Origin: JAGPUQ01 sp041594335
Lineage (GTDB): Bacteria > Pseudomonadota > Gammaproteobacteria > Pseudomonadales > Porticoccaceae
Length of the DNA: 7,371 nt
Reading direction: 5' to 3'
Assembly (NCBI GenBank): GCA_041594335.1
Contig: JBFHML010000077.1
Location: 1-7,371 of the forward strand
Shown: in pieces, positions 1 to 5,129 of the stretch
How positions within the stretch are numbered: the first letter of the stretch is position 1
How the letters are laid out: each line of letters begins with the position of its first letter
The notes under the pieces: model-generated
The model's database searches: none
What the model saw: only the letters and a program-made list of their open reading frames with translations
What the model was told of the DNA's origin: nothing
Position numbers and translations under genes: made by a program

Positions 1-138
1 CCCGTCCTCCGCGAGTTTCCGGCAACCCTCGAAACGCGCCACGGGATCCTCGTCAGGCGGACAGGCGGCCATCGCGGGTACAGTGAATAGACCCACCACT
101 AACCACAGCGCCCAAAACGACTTTTGCACACTCTTCAT
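1..138 (-). CDS. Exported protein, N-terminal fragment (possible Sel1-repeat protein)
   Basis: The first 46 codons of a gene reading leftward off the window edge are visible. It starts at the ATG at 136-138, preceded by a purine-rich Shine-Dalgarno (GGGGGAG on the minus strand, 147-153) about 8 bases away. The N-terminus is a clear Sec signal peptide: MKSVQK, then a hydrophobic stretch to about residue 21, then an AMA|A signal peptidase I site at about residues 24/25. The mature part begins ACPPDEDPVARFEGCRKLAEDG. The 'GCRKLAEDG' segment is what the start of a Sel1-like (tetratricopeptide-type) repeat often looks like, but no full repeat is visible. The family call is therefore an inference; export to the periplasm is well supported. 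It lies 81 bases beyond the DUF3179 stop on the same strand and has a promoter candidate of its own. Confidence 0.6.
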   Translation of the reverse strand, partial: MKSVQKSFWALWLVVGLFTVPAMAACPPDEDPVARFEGCRKLAEDG

Positions 139-164
139 GACTCGCTCTCCCCCGATTGCGACCA

Positions 165-193
165 ATTGTAGTTAGGACATTTTCTGCGGCCAG
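165..193 (-). promoter_or_regulatory. Candidate sigma-70-type promoter for the exported-protein gene
   Basis: On the minus strand the hexamer TACAAT (165-170) matches five of six bases of the -10 consensus. With a 17-base spacer the -35 position (188-193) reads CTGGCC, only three of six. A start about 7 bases downstream would leave a leader of about 20 bases that includes the Shine-Dalgarno. The -10 is good and the -35 poor, so this is tentative. Confidence 0.3.
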
Positions 194-219
194 GCCCCGC
201 CGGCCGACACGGGCTGGAG

Positions 220-1221
220 TCAGCGCGCCGGCGCATGCTCCTGCCTCAACGGCCCTTCGAGAGTATGCAACACCCCGGCTGGATTGAATGCAAAGAATGC
301 AAAGGCAAAGGTCACCACATGGGGCACATCCTCGCCGTCTCGGCGCACGACCACACTGCCCACTTCCCGCCCGGCCGCAATCTGCGCGCTGTCCAGCGCC
401 GAGCGCTGCCCGGCCGCCCAGCGCAGCTCCAGCCCCTCATGTCGCAAGGGACTCGCCGCGCGGACCAGCGGCATCGTCCAGGCAGTTTCGCCAACCGCAA
501 TCACTCGCACCATGGGCTCGATCCCCACTGGCAAAGCGCCACCATACAGAAAGGGCACCGCGGCACGGTCATAACCCACATAGGGATTGGCACCATAGTT
601 GCGGAAATTAGGATCGTTGGGAATCAACACGGTGCCGCGCGGCGCCCGGGATCGGAACTCGTCCAACGATTCCAGTCGCGAAGGCAGCACACGGAGTCGT
701 TGCCCGGCCAGCTCGCCGACGATGGCGGTGCCATCATACTGCTGCCACCAGCTCTCGGTTGGCCCGTCGTACATGACCAGGTCCGAGTGGCGTAACTTGC
801 CCGTGGTGCCAAAATCCAGCACCCGTTCGCCGAGCCGGCGATCGAACACCACCGACGTGTTGCACAGCGGACAGTAGGTCACCGCAATGGGCACGCCGCC
901 CAGGATGTCGTTGACGATCTCATGCCAAATCAGAATGCGCAGCGGATAGGCCCGGGACTGATCGCCGATACGAACACCAATTACGGGTTCATCGCCTTCC
1001 GCCCCCTGATATTCCACGAGCGGAACGAACCGCGGCTGATCAATCGCTGGAATCCCATCCTTGCCCGGCCCGGCGTCACGAATCTCCGTCAGATCGACCG
1101 TGGCCAGAGAAAAATCGGTTCGTGGCCATGCGATACGCCACTGGGTCACCGGGTCCAGCGCCACGGCACTCGACCCAAACCAGCCAACCACCAGCCAACA
1201 CCATCCAATCCGCCACTTCAT
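220..1221 (-). CDS. DUF3179 domain-containing exported protein
   Basis: This 333-residue protein belongs to the DUF3179 family, whose biochemical role is not established. The reading frame is open further upstream, but the ATG at 1219-1221 is chosen because a clean Sec signal peptide follows it: MKWR, a hydrophobic core, and a cleavage site near SAVA|LD (residues 21/22). That places the mature protein in the periplasm. Family hallmarks are visible in order: a D-G-I-P-A-I segment (55-60), G-D-x-x-R-A-Y-P-L (86-94), W-H-E-I-V-N-D (99-105), V-T-Y-C-P-L-C-N-T with the C-x-x-C pair at 117/120, F-D-R, D-F-G-T-T-G-K-L-R-H-S-D-L-V-M-Y-D, then N-P-Y-x-G-Y. The C-terminus ends in the family's aromatic-rich strand, here F-A-F-A-F-F-A-F-N-P. 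The CxxC pair and histidines suggest metal binding or redox chemistry, which is inference. The start lacks a strong ribosome site of its own and overlaps by one base the stop of an eight-codon mini-ORF. It lies downstream of the sigma/anti-sigma pair and may be a target of it. Confidence 0.9.
   Translation of the reverse strand: MKWRIGWCWLVVGWFGSSAVALDPVTQWRIAWPRTDFSLATVDLTEIRDAGPGKDGIPAIDQPRFVPLVEYQGAEGDEPVIGVRIGDQSRAYPLRILIWHEIVNDILGGVPIAVTYCPLCNTSVVFDRRLGERVLDFGTTGKLRHSDLVMYDGPTESWWQQYDGTAIVGELAGQRLRVLPSRLESLDEFRSRAPRGTVLIPNDPNFRNYGANPYVGYDRAAVPFLYGGALPVGIEPMVRVIAVGETAWTMPLVRAASPLRHEGLELRWAAGQRSALDSAQIAAGREVGSVVVRRDGEDVPHVVTFAFAFFAFNPAGVLHTLEGPLRQEHAPAR
287..310. repeat. Short tandem repeat (two 9-base copies plus a partial third)
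   Basis: AATGCAAAG occurs twice in tandem (287-295, 296-304), followed by GCAAAG (305-310). It lies inside the DUF3179 gene and encodes the alternating Phe/Ala strand near its C-terminus. Length change by whole copies would keep the frame. It probably just reflects the repetitive Phe-Ala protein motif. Confidence 0.5.
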
Positions 1222-1247
1222 CACCCCACCGCCTCGCGAGCCGGCAT
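1221..1247 (-). CDS. Eight-codon leader mini-ORF ahead of the DUF3179 gene
   Basis: On the minus strand an ATG at 1245-1247 opens a mini-ORF encoding MPAREAVG and ending in TGA at 1221-1223. A perfect AGGAGG Shine-Dalgarno (1253-1258) precedes it by 5 bases, the best ribosome site in the window. Its stop overlaps the DUF3179 ATG by one base (TGATG), and that ATG has only a weak G-rich sequence in front of it and sits 31 bases from the AGGAGG. The arrangement fits translation of a short leader followed by re-initiation at the DUF3179 start. That the peptide itself matters is not shown; the overlap could simply deliver ribosomes. It is too short for coding statistics, so confidence rests on the ribosome site and the exact overlap. 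Confidence 0.4.
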   Translation of the reverse strand: MPAREAVG

Positions 1248-1278
1248 GCTCGCCTCCTGGATTCCCGCGATGCCACTT

Positions 1279-1305
1279 GGTCGCCGACGGCGCAACGGAC
1301 TTACA
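1279..1305 (-). promoter_or_regulatory. Candidate ECF-type promoter for the leader mini-ORF and DUF3179 gene
   Basis: On the minus strand TGTAAG (1300-1305) and CGACC (1279-1283) are separated by 16 bases. ECF sigma factors commonly read a GTAA-containing -35 and a CG-containing -10 with such spacing. Transcription would begin around 1270, giving a short leader before the AGGAGG at 1253-1258. No second copy of the motif was found upstream of the sigma gene itself, so assignment to the local sigma factor is inference. Confidence 0.3.
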
Positions 1306-1352
1306 GTGAGCGGCTATTGCCTGCCCCTGGATGCGGATCGATAAGCGCCCGG

Positions 1353-1568
1353 TCAGGGGCGAACGCGCGCCGGACCATCGCCCACCGCCACAGGCTCCGG
1401 AGGCACATAACGTTCCGCTAGCCATCGCAACCAGCCGAGCTGGCGTTCGAAACGCCGACAGGCGCCACACATCATCAAGTGCCAGCGCAACGCCAGACGC
1501 TCGCCACGGGCGAGCGGGCGCTCCATGGCCTCCGACAGCAGACGGGTGCTTTGTTCACAGTGCTTCAT
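1353..1568 (-). CDS. Zinc-finger anti-sigma factor (ZAS / zf-HC2 type)
   Basis: This small soluble protein of 71 residues is predicted to bind and silence the ECF sigma factor encoded just upstream. The zinc-binding anti-sigma signature is complete: Cys4, then His30-x3-Cys34-x2-Cys37 (H-L-M-M-C-G-A-C). It sits in the helical context typical of the family (STRLLSEAMERPL, GERLALRWHLMMC, RRFERQLGWLRWL). There is no transmembrane segment, so it should act in the cytoplasm. In ZAS proteins oxidation of the cysteines or loss of zinc releases the sigma factor; that this one senses oxidants is inference. A GAGGAG ribosome site lies in the last codons of the sigma gene, 9 bases before the ATG, and only 3 bases separate the genes, so the pair is co-expressed. 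The last 20 or so residues are Pro/Arg-rich and look unstructured. A similar one-domain ZAS partner, MseR, is known next to neisserial RpoE. Confidence 0.88.
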   Translation of the reverse strand: MKHCEQSTRLLSEAMERPLARGERLALRWHLMMCGACRRFERQLGWLRWLAERYVPPEPVAVGDGPARVRP

Positions 1569-1571
1569 TCG

Positions 1572-2168
1572 TTAGCGCTCCTCGGCAAACCAGTGTTGTT
1601 CGAGACAAGCGCGCAGGCGCAGGCGCGCTCGATGCAGCAACACATGGAGGTTGGTCAAGGTGATCCCCGCGGCCTTACAGATTTCCGCGGACTCCAACCC
1701 CAGAAATTCCCGCATCATGAAAACGCGCGCTTGCCGTCCCGGGAGATGCTCAAGGCAGGCTTCGAAGACCTCCCAGAATCGACGATCCTCCAAGCTGACG
1801 TCGGGGTTGCGCCAAACCTGTGGTCGCGCCTCGGGAAGCCAGTAGCCATTGCTGTCGAACAGCCGGGCCAGGCACTCGCTATCGTCATCGTCCAGGGCGG
1901 TTTCTGTCACCACACGCGATTGCTGGCGCAATGTATCGGCAATCTTGTGCTTGAGAATGCCGAATATCCAAGTACGTAACGCCGCTCGTCCGGCGAAGGA
2001 GTCCCGGTTGCGCAGCGCCCCTGCCAGGGCCTCCTGGACCGCGTCCTCCGCCAGATCGGGATCACGCAGCTGAACCCGCGCAAAACGCAGCATCTGGCCA
2101 CGCAACGCCGCCAATTCGTCTGGGGTCAACTGCCAGTGATCCAGTGTCCTACGACTTTGATGGGCCAT
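1572..2168 (-). CDS. ECF-family RNA polymerase sigma factor
   Basis: This 198-residue alternative sigma factor would direct RNA polymerase to a small stress regulon. Region 2 spans about residues 24-85: D-x-D-L-A-E-D-A-V-Q-E-A-L (36-48), the core-binding and -10 segment, and L-R-T-W-I-F-G-I-L-K-H-K-I-A-D (64-78). Region 4 spans about 131-190, with the helix-turn-helix around R-E-F-L-G-L-E-S-A-E-I-C-K-A-A-G-I and R-A-R-L-R-L-R-A-C-L-E. The linker (about 86-130) is longer than in the smallest ECF factors and contains acidic DDDD plus R-P-Q-V-W-R-N-P. With the FWEVFEACLEHLP segment this recalls the TIGR02943 sigma-70 subfamily, a resemblance from memory. The ATG at 2166-2168 is supported by an AGGGAGGGG ribosome site about 5 bases upstream. 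The cognate anti-sigma gene follows after 3 bases, and the start is divergent from the fbp operon. Confidence 0.92.
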   Translation of the reverse strand: MAHQSRRTLDHWQLTPDELAALRGQMLRFARVQLRDPDLAEDAVQEALAGALRNRDSFAGRAALRTWIFGILKHKIADTLRQQSRVVTETALDDDDSECLARLFDSNGYWLPEARPQVWRNPDVSLEDRRFWEVFEACLEHLPGRQARVFMMREFLGLESAEICKAAGITLTNLHVLLHRARLRLRACLEQHWFAEER

Positions 2169-2253
2169 CGCCGCCCCTCCCTGCGGTTGCGCTGGGTCAA
2201 GTCCGGCGGGGTCAGCAGCGCCCCGCGCGCGCCCTGGACCGCGCTGATCGCTT

Positions 2254-2282
2254 ATCTTAGCCAGCCACCCCGGCGCATTCGA
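2254..2282 (-). promoter_or_regulatory. Weak promoter candidate for the sigma/anti-sigma genes
   Basis: On the minus strand TAAGAT (2254-2259) matches four of six -10 bases, including the first two and last two positions. Seventeen bases upstream TCGAAT (2277-2282) matches only three of six -35 bases. It would give a leader of about 80 bases. An ECF-type autoregulatory promoter was looked for in this region and not recognised. Confidence 0.2.
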
Positions 2283-2291
2283 CCTCGATCA

Positions 2292-2320
2292 CCGAAAAGG
2301 ACCAGGCAGGGCATTAAAAT
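2292..2320 (+). promoter_or_regulatory. Candidate promoter of the fbp iron-transport operon
   Basis: TAAAAT (2315-2320) matches five of six -10 bases. The -35 position with a 17-base spacer (2292-2297, CCGAAA) matches only three of six. Transcription would start near 2327, inside the putative Fur box, which suits repression by steric block. An alternative pair is TTCGCA (2329-2334) with CATACT (2352-2357), four of six each and also 17 bases apart, with the Fur box covering the -35. Either leaves a leader of more than 100 bases before the fbpA start. Confidence 0.35.
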
Positions 2321-2334
2321 GAAAACTATTCGCA
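2320..2334. promoter_or_regulatory. Putative Fur box
   Basis: The sequence TGAAAACTATTCGCA matches the 7-1-7 Fur inverted repeat TGATAATNATTATCA at 10 of 14 fixed positions. A wider reading (2318-2337) is close to the AATGAGAATTATTCTCATT-type sites found upstream of gammaproteobacterial iron genes. It is an AT-rich island in GC-rich sequence, lies at the promoter of an Fe3+ transporter, and overlaps the candidate -10. Fur with Fe2+ would be expected to repress the operon in iron-replete cells. The divergent sigma gene starts 152 bases away, so an effect on it is possible but unsupported. Confidence 0.6.
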
Positions 2335-2358
2335 TCTGGTGTCGAGTCAGGCATACTC

Positions 2359-2404
2359 TGCAGCCCCTGCCCAGTGATACCCCCGTGTCCTCGCGCAGGG
2401 TGCA
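2359..2404 (+). repeat. Imperfect inverted repeat in the fbpA leader
   Basis: TGCAGCCCCTGC (2359-2370) can pair with GCAGGGTGCA (2395-2404), giving ten base pairs with a two-base bulge and a 24-base loop. It lies in the presumed 5' leader of fbpA, about 60 bases before the start codon. No U-tract follows, so it is not an intrinsic terminator. It could be chance in GC-rich DNA. Apart from this, the promoter candidates and the Fur box, nothing else is recognisable in the 2169-2463 intergenic region. Confidence 0.25.
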
Positions 2405-2463
2405 CGAAGACCAAAGGCGAACACCCGATACGCGACTCCAGACCCCGGACGAGGACTTGCCCG

Positions 2464-3480
2464 ATGAGAACATTGAGCCGCCTGTGTTGCTGTGTCACCG
2501 CGTTGCTGTTGTTGGCCGCCTGCGGCGGCAAAGCCGACGACGCGCAACTGGTGGTGTACACGGCGCGCGCCGAGCACCTCATTCAGCCACTACTGTTACG
2601 CTATACCGAGGAAACCGGCATTCCGATACGCTTCGTCACCGACAAAGCGGGGCCACTGCTAGCTCGCCTCGCCGCCGAAGGCGAGGCCACCCAAGCCGAT
2701 GTCTTGATCACCGTCGACGCCGGTAATCTCTGGCAAGCGACCCAGCAGGATCTGCTAGCGCCGATTGAGTCTGCGACCCTCGAGGCCAATGTGCCGGCGC
2801 ATCTGCGGGATCCAGAAAATCGCTGGTTCGGGCTCTCCCTGCGCGCCCGCGCCATCGTGTATTCAACCGAACGGGTAGACCCCGACCAACTGAGCACCTA
2901 TGCCGGGCTGGCCGATGCGCGCTGGGACAACCGGCTATGCCTGCGCACGAGCAAGGAGGTCTACAACCAATCGCTGGTAGCCACCATGATCGCCAGCCGC
3001 GGGGAGAGCGCAGCCGAAGCAATCGTGCGCGGCTGGGTAGACAACCTGGCGGCACCGCCCTTTGCCAGCGATACCCAAGTCATCGAGGCAATCGCGGCAG
3101 GCCAGTGCGATGTCGGGTTGGTCAATACCTATTATGTGGGCCGCCTGCAACGGCAACAGCCGGATCTGCCGGTCGCGTTGTTTTGGTCTGACCAGGGCTC
3201 CGGCGAGCGCGGTGTTCACGTGAACGTGTCGGGCGCCGGCGTCACCCGGCACAGCCCGCGCCCAGCGGCGGCGCGCGCGTTCATCGAATGGCTCTCCGCC
3301 GGCGAGGCGCAGCAGCTATTCGCCTCGCTCAACCTCGAGTATCCCGTCAATCCACAGGTTGAACTTGACCCCTTGGTGGCCGCCTGGGGCACCTTCCGCG
3401 CCGACGATATCCATCTGTCGACCGCGGGAGAGTTCCAAGCCGCAGCGGTCCGGCTGATGGATCGCGCCGGCTACCATTGA
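2464..3480 (+). CDS. fbpA: Fe(3+) ABC transporter substrate-binding lipoprotein (FbpA/FutA type)
   Basis: This 338-residue ferric-iron binding protein delivers Fe3+ to the permease encoded next. The frame is open from 2374, but the ATG at 2464 is chosen: GAGGA (2451-2455) lies 8 bases upstream and the product then begins with a signal sequence. That signal (MRTLSRLCCC, hydrophobic run) ends in a lipobox L-A-A-C (17-20), so Cys20 is probably lipidated; Gly at +2 predicts outer-membrane sorting by the usual rule. Family features are L-V-V-Y-T-A-R-A-E-H (29-38), D-V-L-I-T-V-D-A-G-N-L (79-89), W-F-G-L-S-L-R-A-R-A-I-V-Y (121-133), S-K-E-V-Y-N-Q-S (163-170) and N-T-Y-Y-V-G-R-L (221-228). The tyrosine pair 223/224 corresponds to the iron-coordinating tyrosines of this family, and Y32 to another conserved position. 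Length is normal. It is first in a four-gene overlapping unit behind a Fur-box candidate. The metal could in principle be another trivalent ion, but iron is the family norm. Confidence 0.92.
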   Translation: MRTLSRLCCCVTALLLLAACGGKADDAQLVVYTARAEHLIQPLLLRYTEETGIPIRFVTDKAGPLLARLAAEGEATQADVLITVDAGNLWQATQQDLLAPIESATLEANVPAHLRDPENRWFGLSLRARAIVYSTERVDPDQLSTYAGLADARWDNRLCLRTSKEVYNQSLVATMIASRGESAAEAIVRGWVDNLAAPPFASDTQVIEAIAAGQCDVGLVNTYYVGRLQRQQPDLPVALFWSDQGSGERGVHVNVSGAGVTRHSPRPAAARAFIEWLSAGEAQQLFASLNLEYPVNPQVELDPLVAAWGTFRADDIHLSTAGEFQAAAVRLMDRAGYH

Positions 3481-5129
3481 TGGCTACCGCCCCACCCTTC
3501 CAGCCCGAGTTGCACGCCGCGGCGCTAGCGCCGCGGCGTCTGCGCGGACGCGGGCGGGGCGTTAGCTGGCACCTCGTCGCGCTGGCTATCGCGACACCGG
3601 CGCTCGCGGTATTGCTGGTCATCGCAGCCGCATTGCTGCAGCCCGACGCCGAGGTCTGGGCTCACCTCAGCGCCCACGTCTTACCGCGGGCGAGCTGGAA
3701 TACCTTGTGGCTGGTACTCGGGGTAGGTCTCGGCGTCAGTGTGCTGGGGACTGGACTCGCGGCGGTAGTCGCACTGTGCGAATTCCCTGGGCGCGCCTTT
3801 TTTGCCTGGGCGTTATTGCTGCCACTGGCGGTGCCGGCCTATGTGCTGGCCACGGTGTACATTGGCCTGTTCGACTACGCCGGCCCCTTCCAGTCGCTGT
3901 TGCGCGAACACGTACCCGGCGTTTCCGCCATCGAGGTGCGCAACCGGTGGGGCGCCATGGCGGTGCTGATTCTGACCCTCTACCCCTATGTCTATCTGGT
4001 GGTGCGTAACGCTTTGGCCAGTCAAGGCGCACGGCTGATGGAAGTTGCGCGATTGATGGGCCACCCCCCAGCCCAGGCATTTCGGCGCGCCGCCTTGCCA
4101 CTGGCTCTCCCCTGGATTGGTGGGGGAACCTTGCTGGCCATGATGGAAACCCTGGCAGACTTTGGCGCCGTAGCAGCTTTTAATTACGACACCCTGACCA
4201 CGGCGATCTATCGCACATGGTACGGGTTGTTTTCGGTCAGCGGTGCCTTGCAGATCGCGGCGGTGCTGCTGCTGTTCGTGCTCGCCCTGCTGGCATTGGA
4301 GCAACGGGCGCGGTCTGGCCAACGGTTCGTTTCTCTGGGCGCGGCGCCGGTCTTACGCCGCCGCCTGGCACCACGGGGCGCTTGGATCGCAACCCTGACC
4401 TGTACGCTCGTTTGGGTGCTCGCTTTCGCGCTGCCGGTGGGCCAATTGCTGCTGTGGGCTGCGCGCGAGGTCGACGGCCTGGATCGGCGCTACTGGTTGC
4501 TCGCGGCCAATTCCCTGCAACTGGCGCTGGGCGCCGCCCTGCTGCTGCCGGCGCTGGCACTGGCGCTGAGTTGGGCGCAGCGGCGAGCCCCGACGGCGGC
4601 CATGAGCTGGTTGGCCCGGTTGGCCACCCTGGGCTATGCCATGCCCGGTGCGTTGCTTGCAGTAGCCTTCTTCGCCGCCGCCGGCTTGGTTCTGCACGGG
4701 ATGCCGGGACTGACCGGGATGCTGCGCGGCAGTATTGTGCTCCTGCTCGTCGCCTACACAGTGCGCTTCTTGGCGGTCGCCGCCACGCCGGTCAATGGCG
4801 CGGCCCTGCGTCTCAAGCCCAGCGTCGAAGAGGCGGCTCGCAACCTCGGCGTGAGTGGACTTCGGCTCTTCCTCAAGGTGCATTTGCCATTGCTCCGGGG
4901 CGGCGTTCTTACCGCGGCCCTGTTGGTCTTCGTCGATGTCATGAAGGAAATGCCGATCACCTTGATGACACGCCCCTTCGGCTGGGACACGCTGGCGGTG
5001 CGCATCTTCGAATTTACGACAGAAGGACAATGGCAGCGCGCCGCGCTACCGGCGCTGGCGATCGTCGCCGTCGGTCTGCTGCCCACCTACTGGCTACATC
5101 GTGGTAGCGAACATGCAACTTTGTCTTGA
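3480..5129 (+). CDS. fbpB: Fe(3+) ABC transporter permease, fused two-domain (FbpB type)
   Basis: This 549-residue inner-membrane protein would form the Fe3+ channel of the transporter. It contains two tandem MetI-type permease domains, normal for FbpB/SfuB. By eye there are about twelve membrane segments: roughly 31-53, 74-97, 104-128, 155-175, 207-225 and 252-275, then 300-326, 339-362, 381-405, 418-438, 476-498 and 523-541. Each half has an EAA loop that docks on the ATPase: the first at about 187-211 (M-E-V-A-R-L-M-G... A-L-P-L-A-L-P), the second at about 450-474 (E-E-A-A-R-N-L-G-V-S-G... H-L-P-L-L-R-G-G). The ATG at 3480 overlaps the fbpA stop by one base (TGATG); a TTG one codon earlier is also possible. 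No clear Shine-Dalgarno is present, so translation probably depends on ribosomes finishing fbpA. A perfect 26-base palindrome covers codons 12-20, in the cytoplasmic tail before the first membrane segment. Confidence 0.93.
   Translation: MATAPPFQPELHAAALAPRRLRGRGRGVSWHLVALAIATPALAVLLVIAAALLQPDAEVWAHLSAHVLPRASWNTLWLVLGVGLGVSVLGTGLAAVVALCEFPGRAFFAWALLLPLAVPAYVLATVYIGLFDYAGPFQSLLREHVPGVSAIEVRNRWGAMAVLILTLYPYVYLVVRNALASQGARLMEVARLMGHPPAQAFRRAALPLALPWIGGGTLLAMMETLADFGAVAAFNYDTLTTAIYRTWYGLFSVSGALQIAAVLLLFVLALLALEQRARSGQRFVSLGAAPVLRRRLAPRGAWIATLTCTLVWVLAFALPVGQLLLWAAREVDGLDRRYWLLAANSLQLALGAALLLPALALALSWAQRRAPTAAMSWLARLATLGYAMPGALLAVAFFAAAGLVLHGMPGLTGMLRGSIVLLLVAYTVRFLAVAATPVNGAALRLKPSVEEAARNLGVSGLRLFLKVHLPLLRGGVLTAALLVFVDVMKEMPITLMTRPFGWDTLAVRIFEFTTEGQWQRAALPALAIVAVGLLPTYWLHRGSEHATLS
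3514..3539. repeat. Perfect 26-base palindrome near the start of fbpB
   Basis: Thirteen bases (ACGCCGCGGCGCT, 3514-3526) are followed directly by their exact reverse complement (3527-3539). In RNA this would fold as an 11-pair, almost entirely G-C stem with a four-base CUAG loop, starting 34 bases after the fbpB start codon. No U-run follows, so it is not a standard intrinsic terminator. It encodes the Ala/Arg-rich H-A-A-A-L-A-P-R-R part of the cytoplasmic tail, where the protein sequence is probably little constrained. It could slow ribosomes or protect the upstream fbpA message from 3' exonucleases; both roles are inference. Confidence 0.85.

Noticed and set aside
181..234. GC-rich inverted sequences between the DUF3179 stop and the next gene, considered as an intrinsic terminator
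   Set aside because: The stems are short or interrupted and are not followed by a U-tract on the minus strand. The self-complementary GCGCCGGCGC at the stop codon is common in GC-rich DNA.
1219..1260. A frameshift joining the mini-ORF to the DUF3179 frame
   Set aside because: The DUF3179 frame starts with a complete signal peptide at its own ATG, so no missing N-terminus needs to be supplied by the mini-ORF.
235..1344. Several plus-strand open frames opposite the DUF3179 gene
   Set aside because: They are antisense shadows caused by high GC at third codon positions, with no family signatures. The minus-strand frame carries the conserved DUF3179 motifs.
1222..1470. N-terminal extension of the DUF3179 frame by 83 codons
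   Set aside because: The extension overlaps the anti-sigma gene, is low in family-like sequence, and would bury the signal peptide internally. The ATG at 1221 gives a normal exported protein.
2248..2295. TGATC and TAAGA elements upstream of the sigma gene resembling the Rhodobacter RpoE promoter
   Set aside because: The two elements are 26 or so bases apart instead of the expected 18, so they do not form that promoter.
2374..2463. N-terminal extension of the fbpA frame by 30 codons
   Set aside because: The extension would place the lipoprotein signal internally. The ATG at 2464 has a GAGGA site 8 bases upstream and begins the signal directly.
2319..2726. An open frame beginning ATGAAAACTATTCGC in the fbpA leader and running out of frame into fbpA (MKTIRIWCRV...)
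   Set aside because: Its start lies in the Fur-box/promoter region, it then runs through fbpA in another frame with an Arg-rich, unstructured product, and no family is recognisable. It is best explained as a chance frame in GC-rich DNA.
3813..5030. Long minus-strand open frames opposite fbpB, rich in Gln, Gly and Arg
   Set aside because: They are complements of a Leu/Ala-rich membrane-protein gene, with no ribosome sites or recognisable domains.
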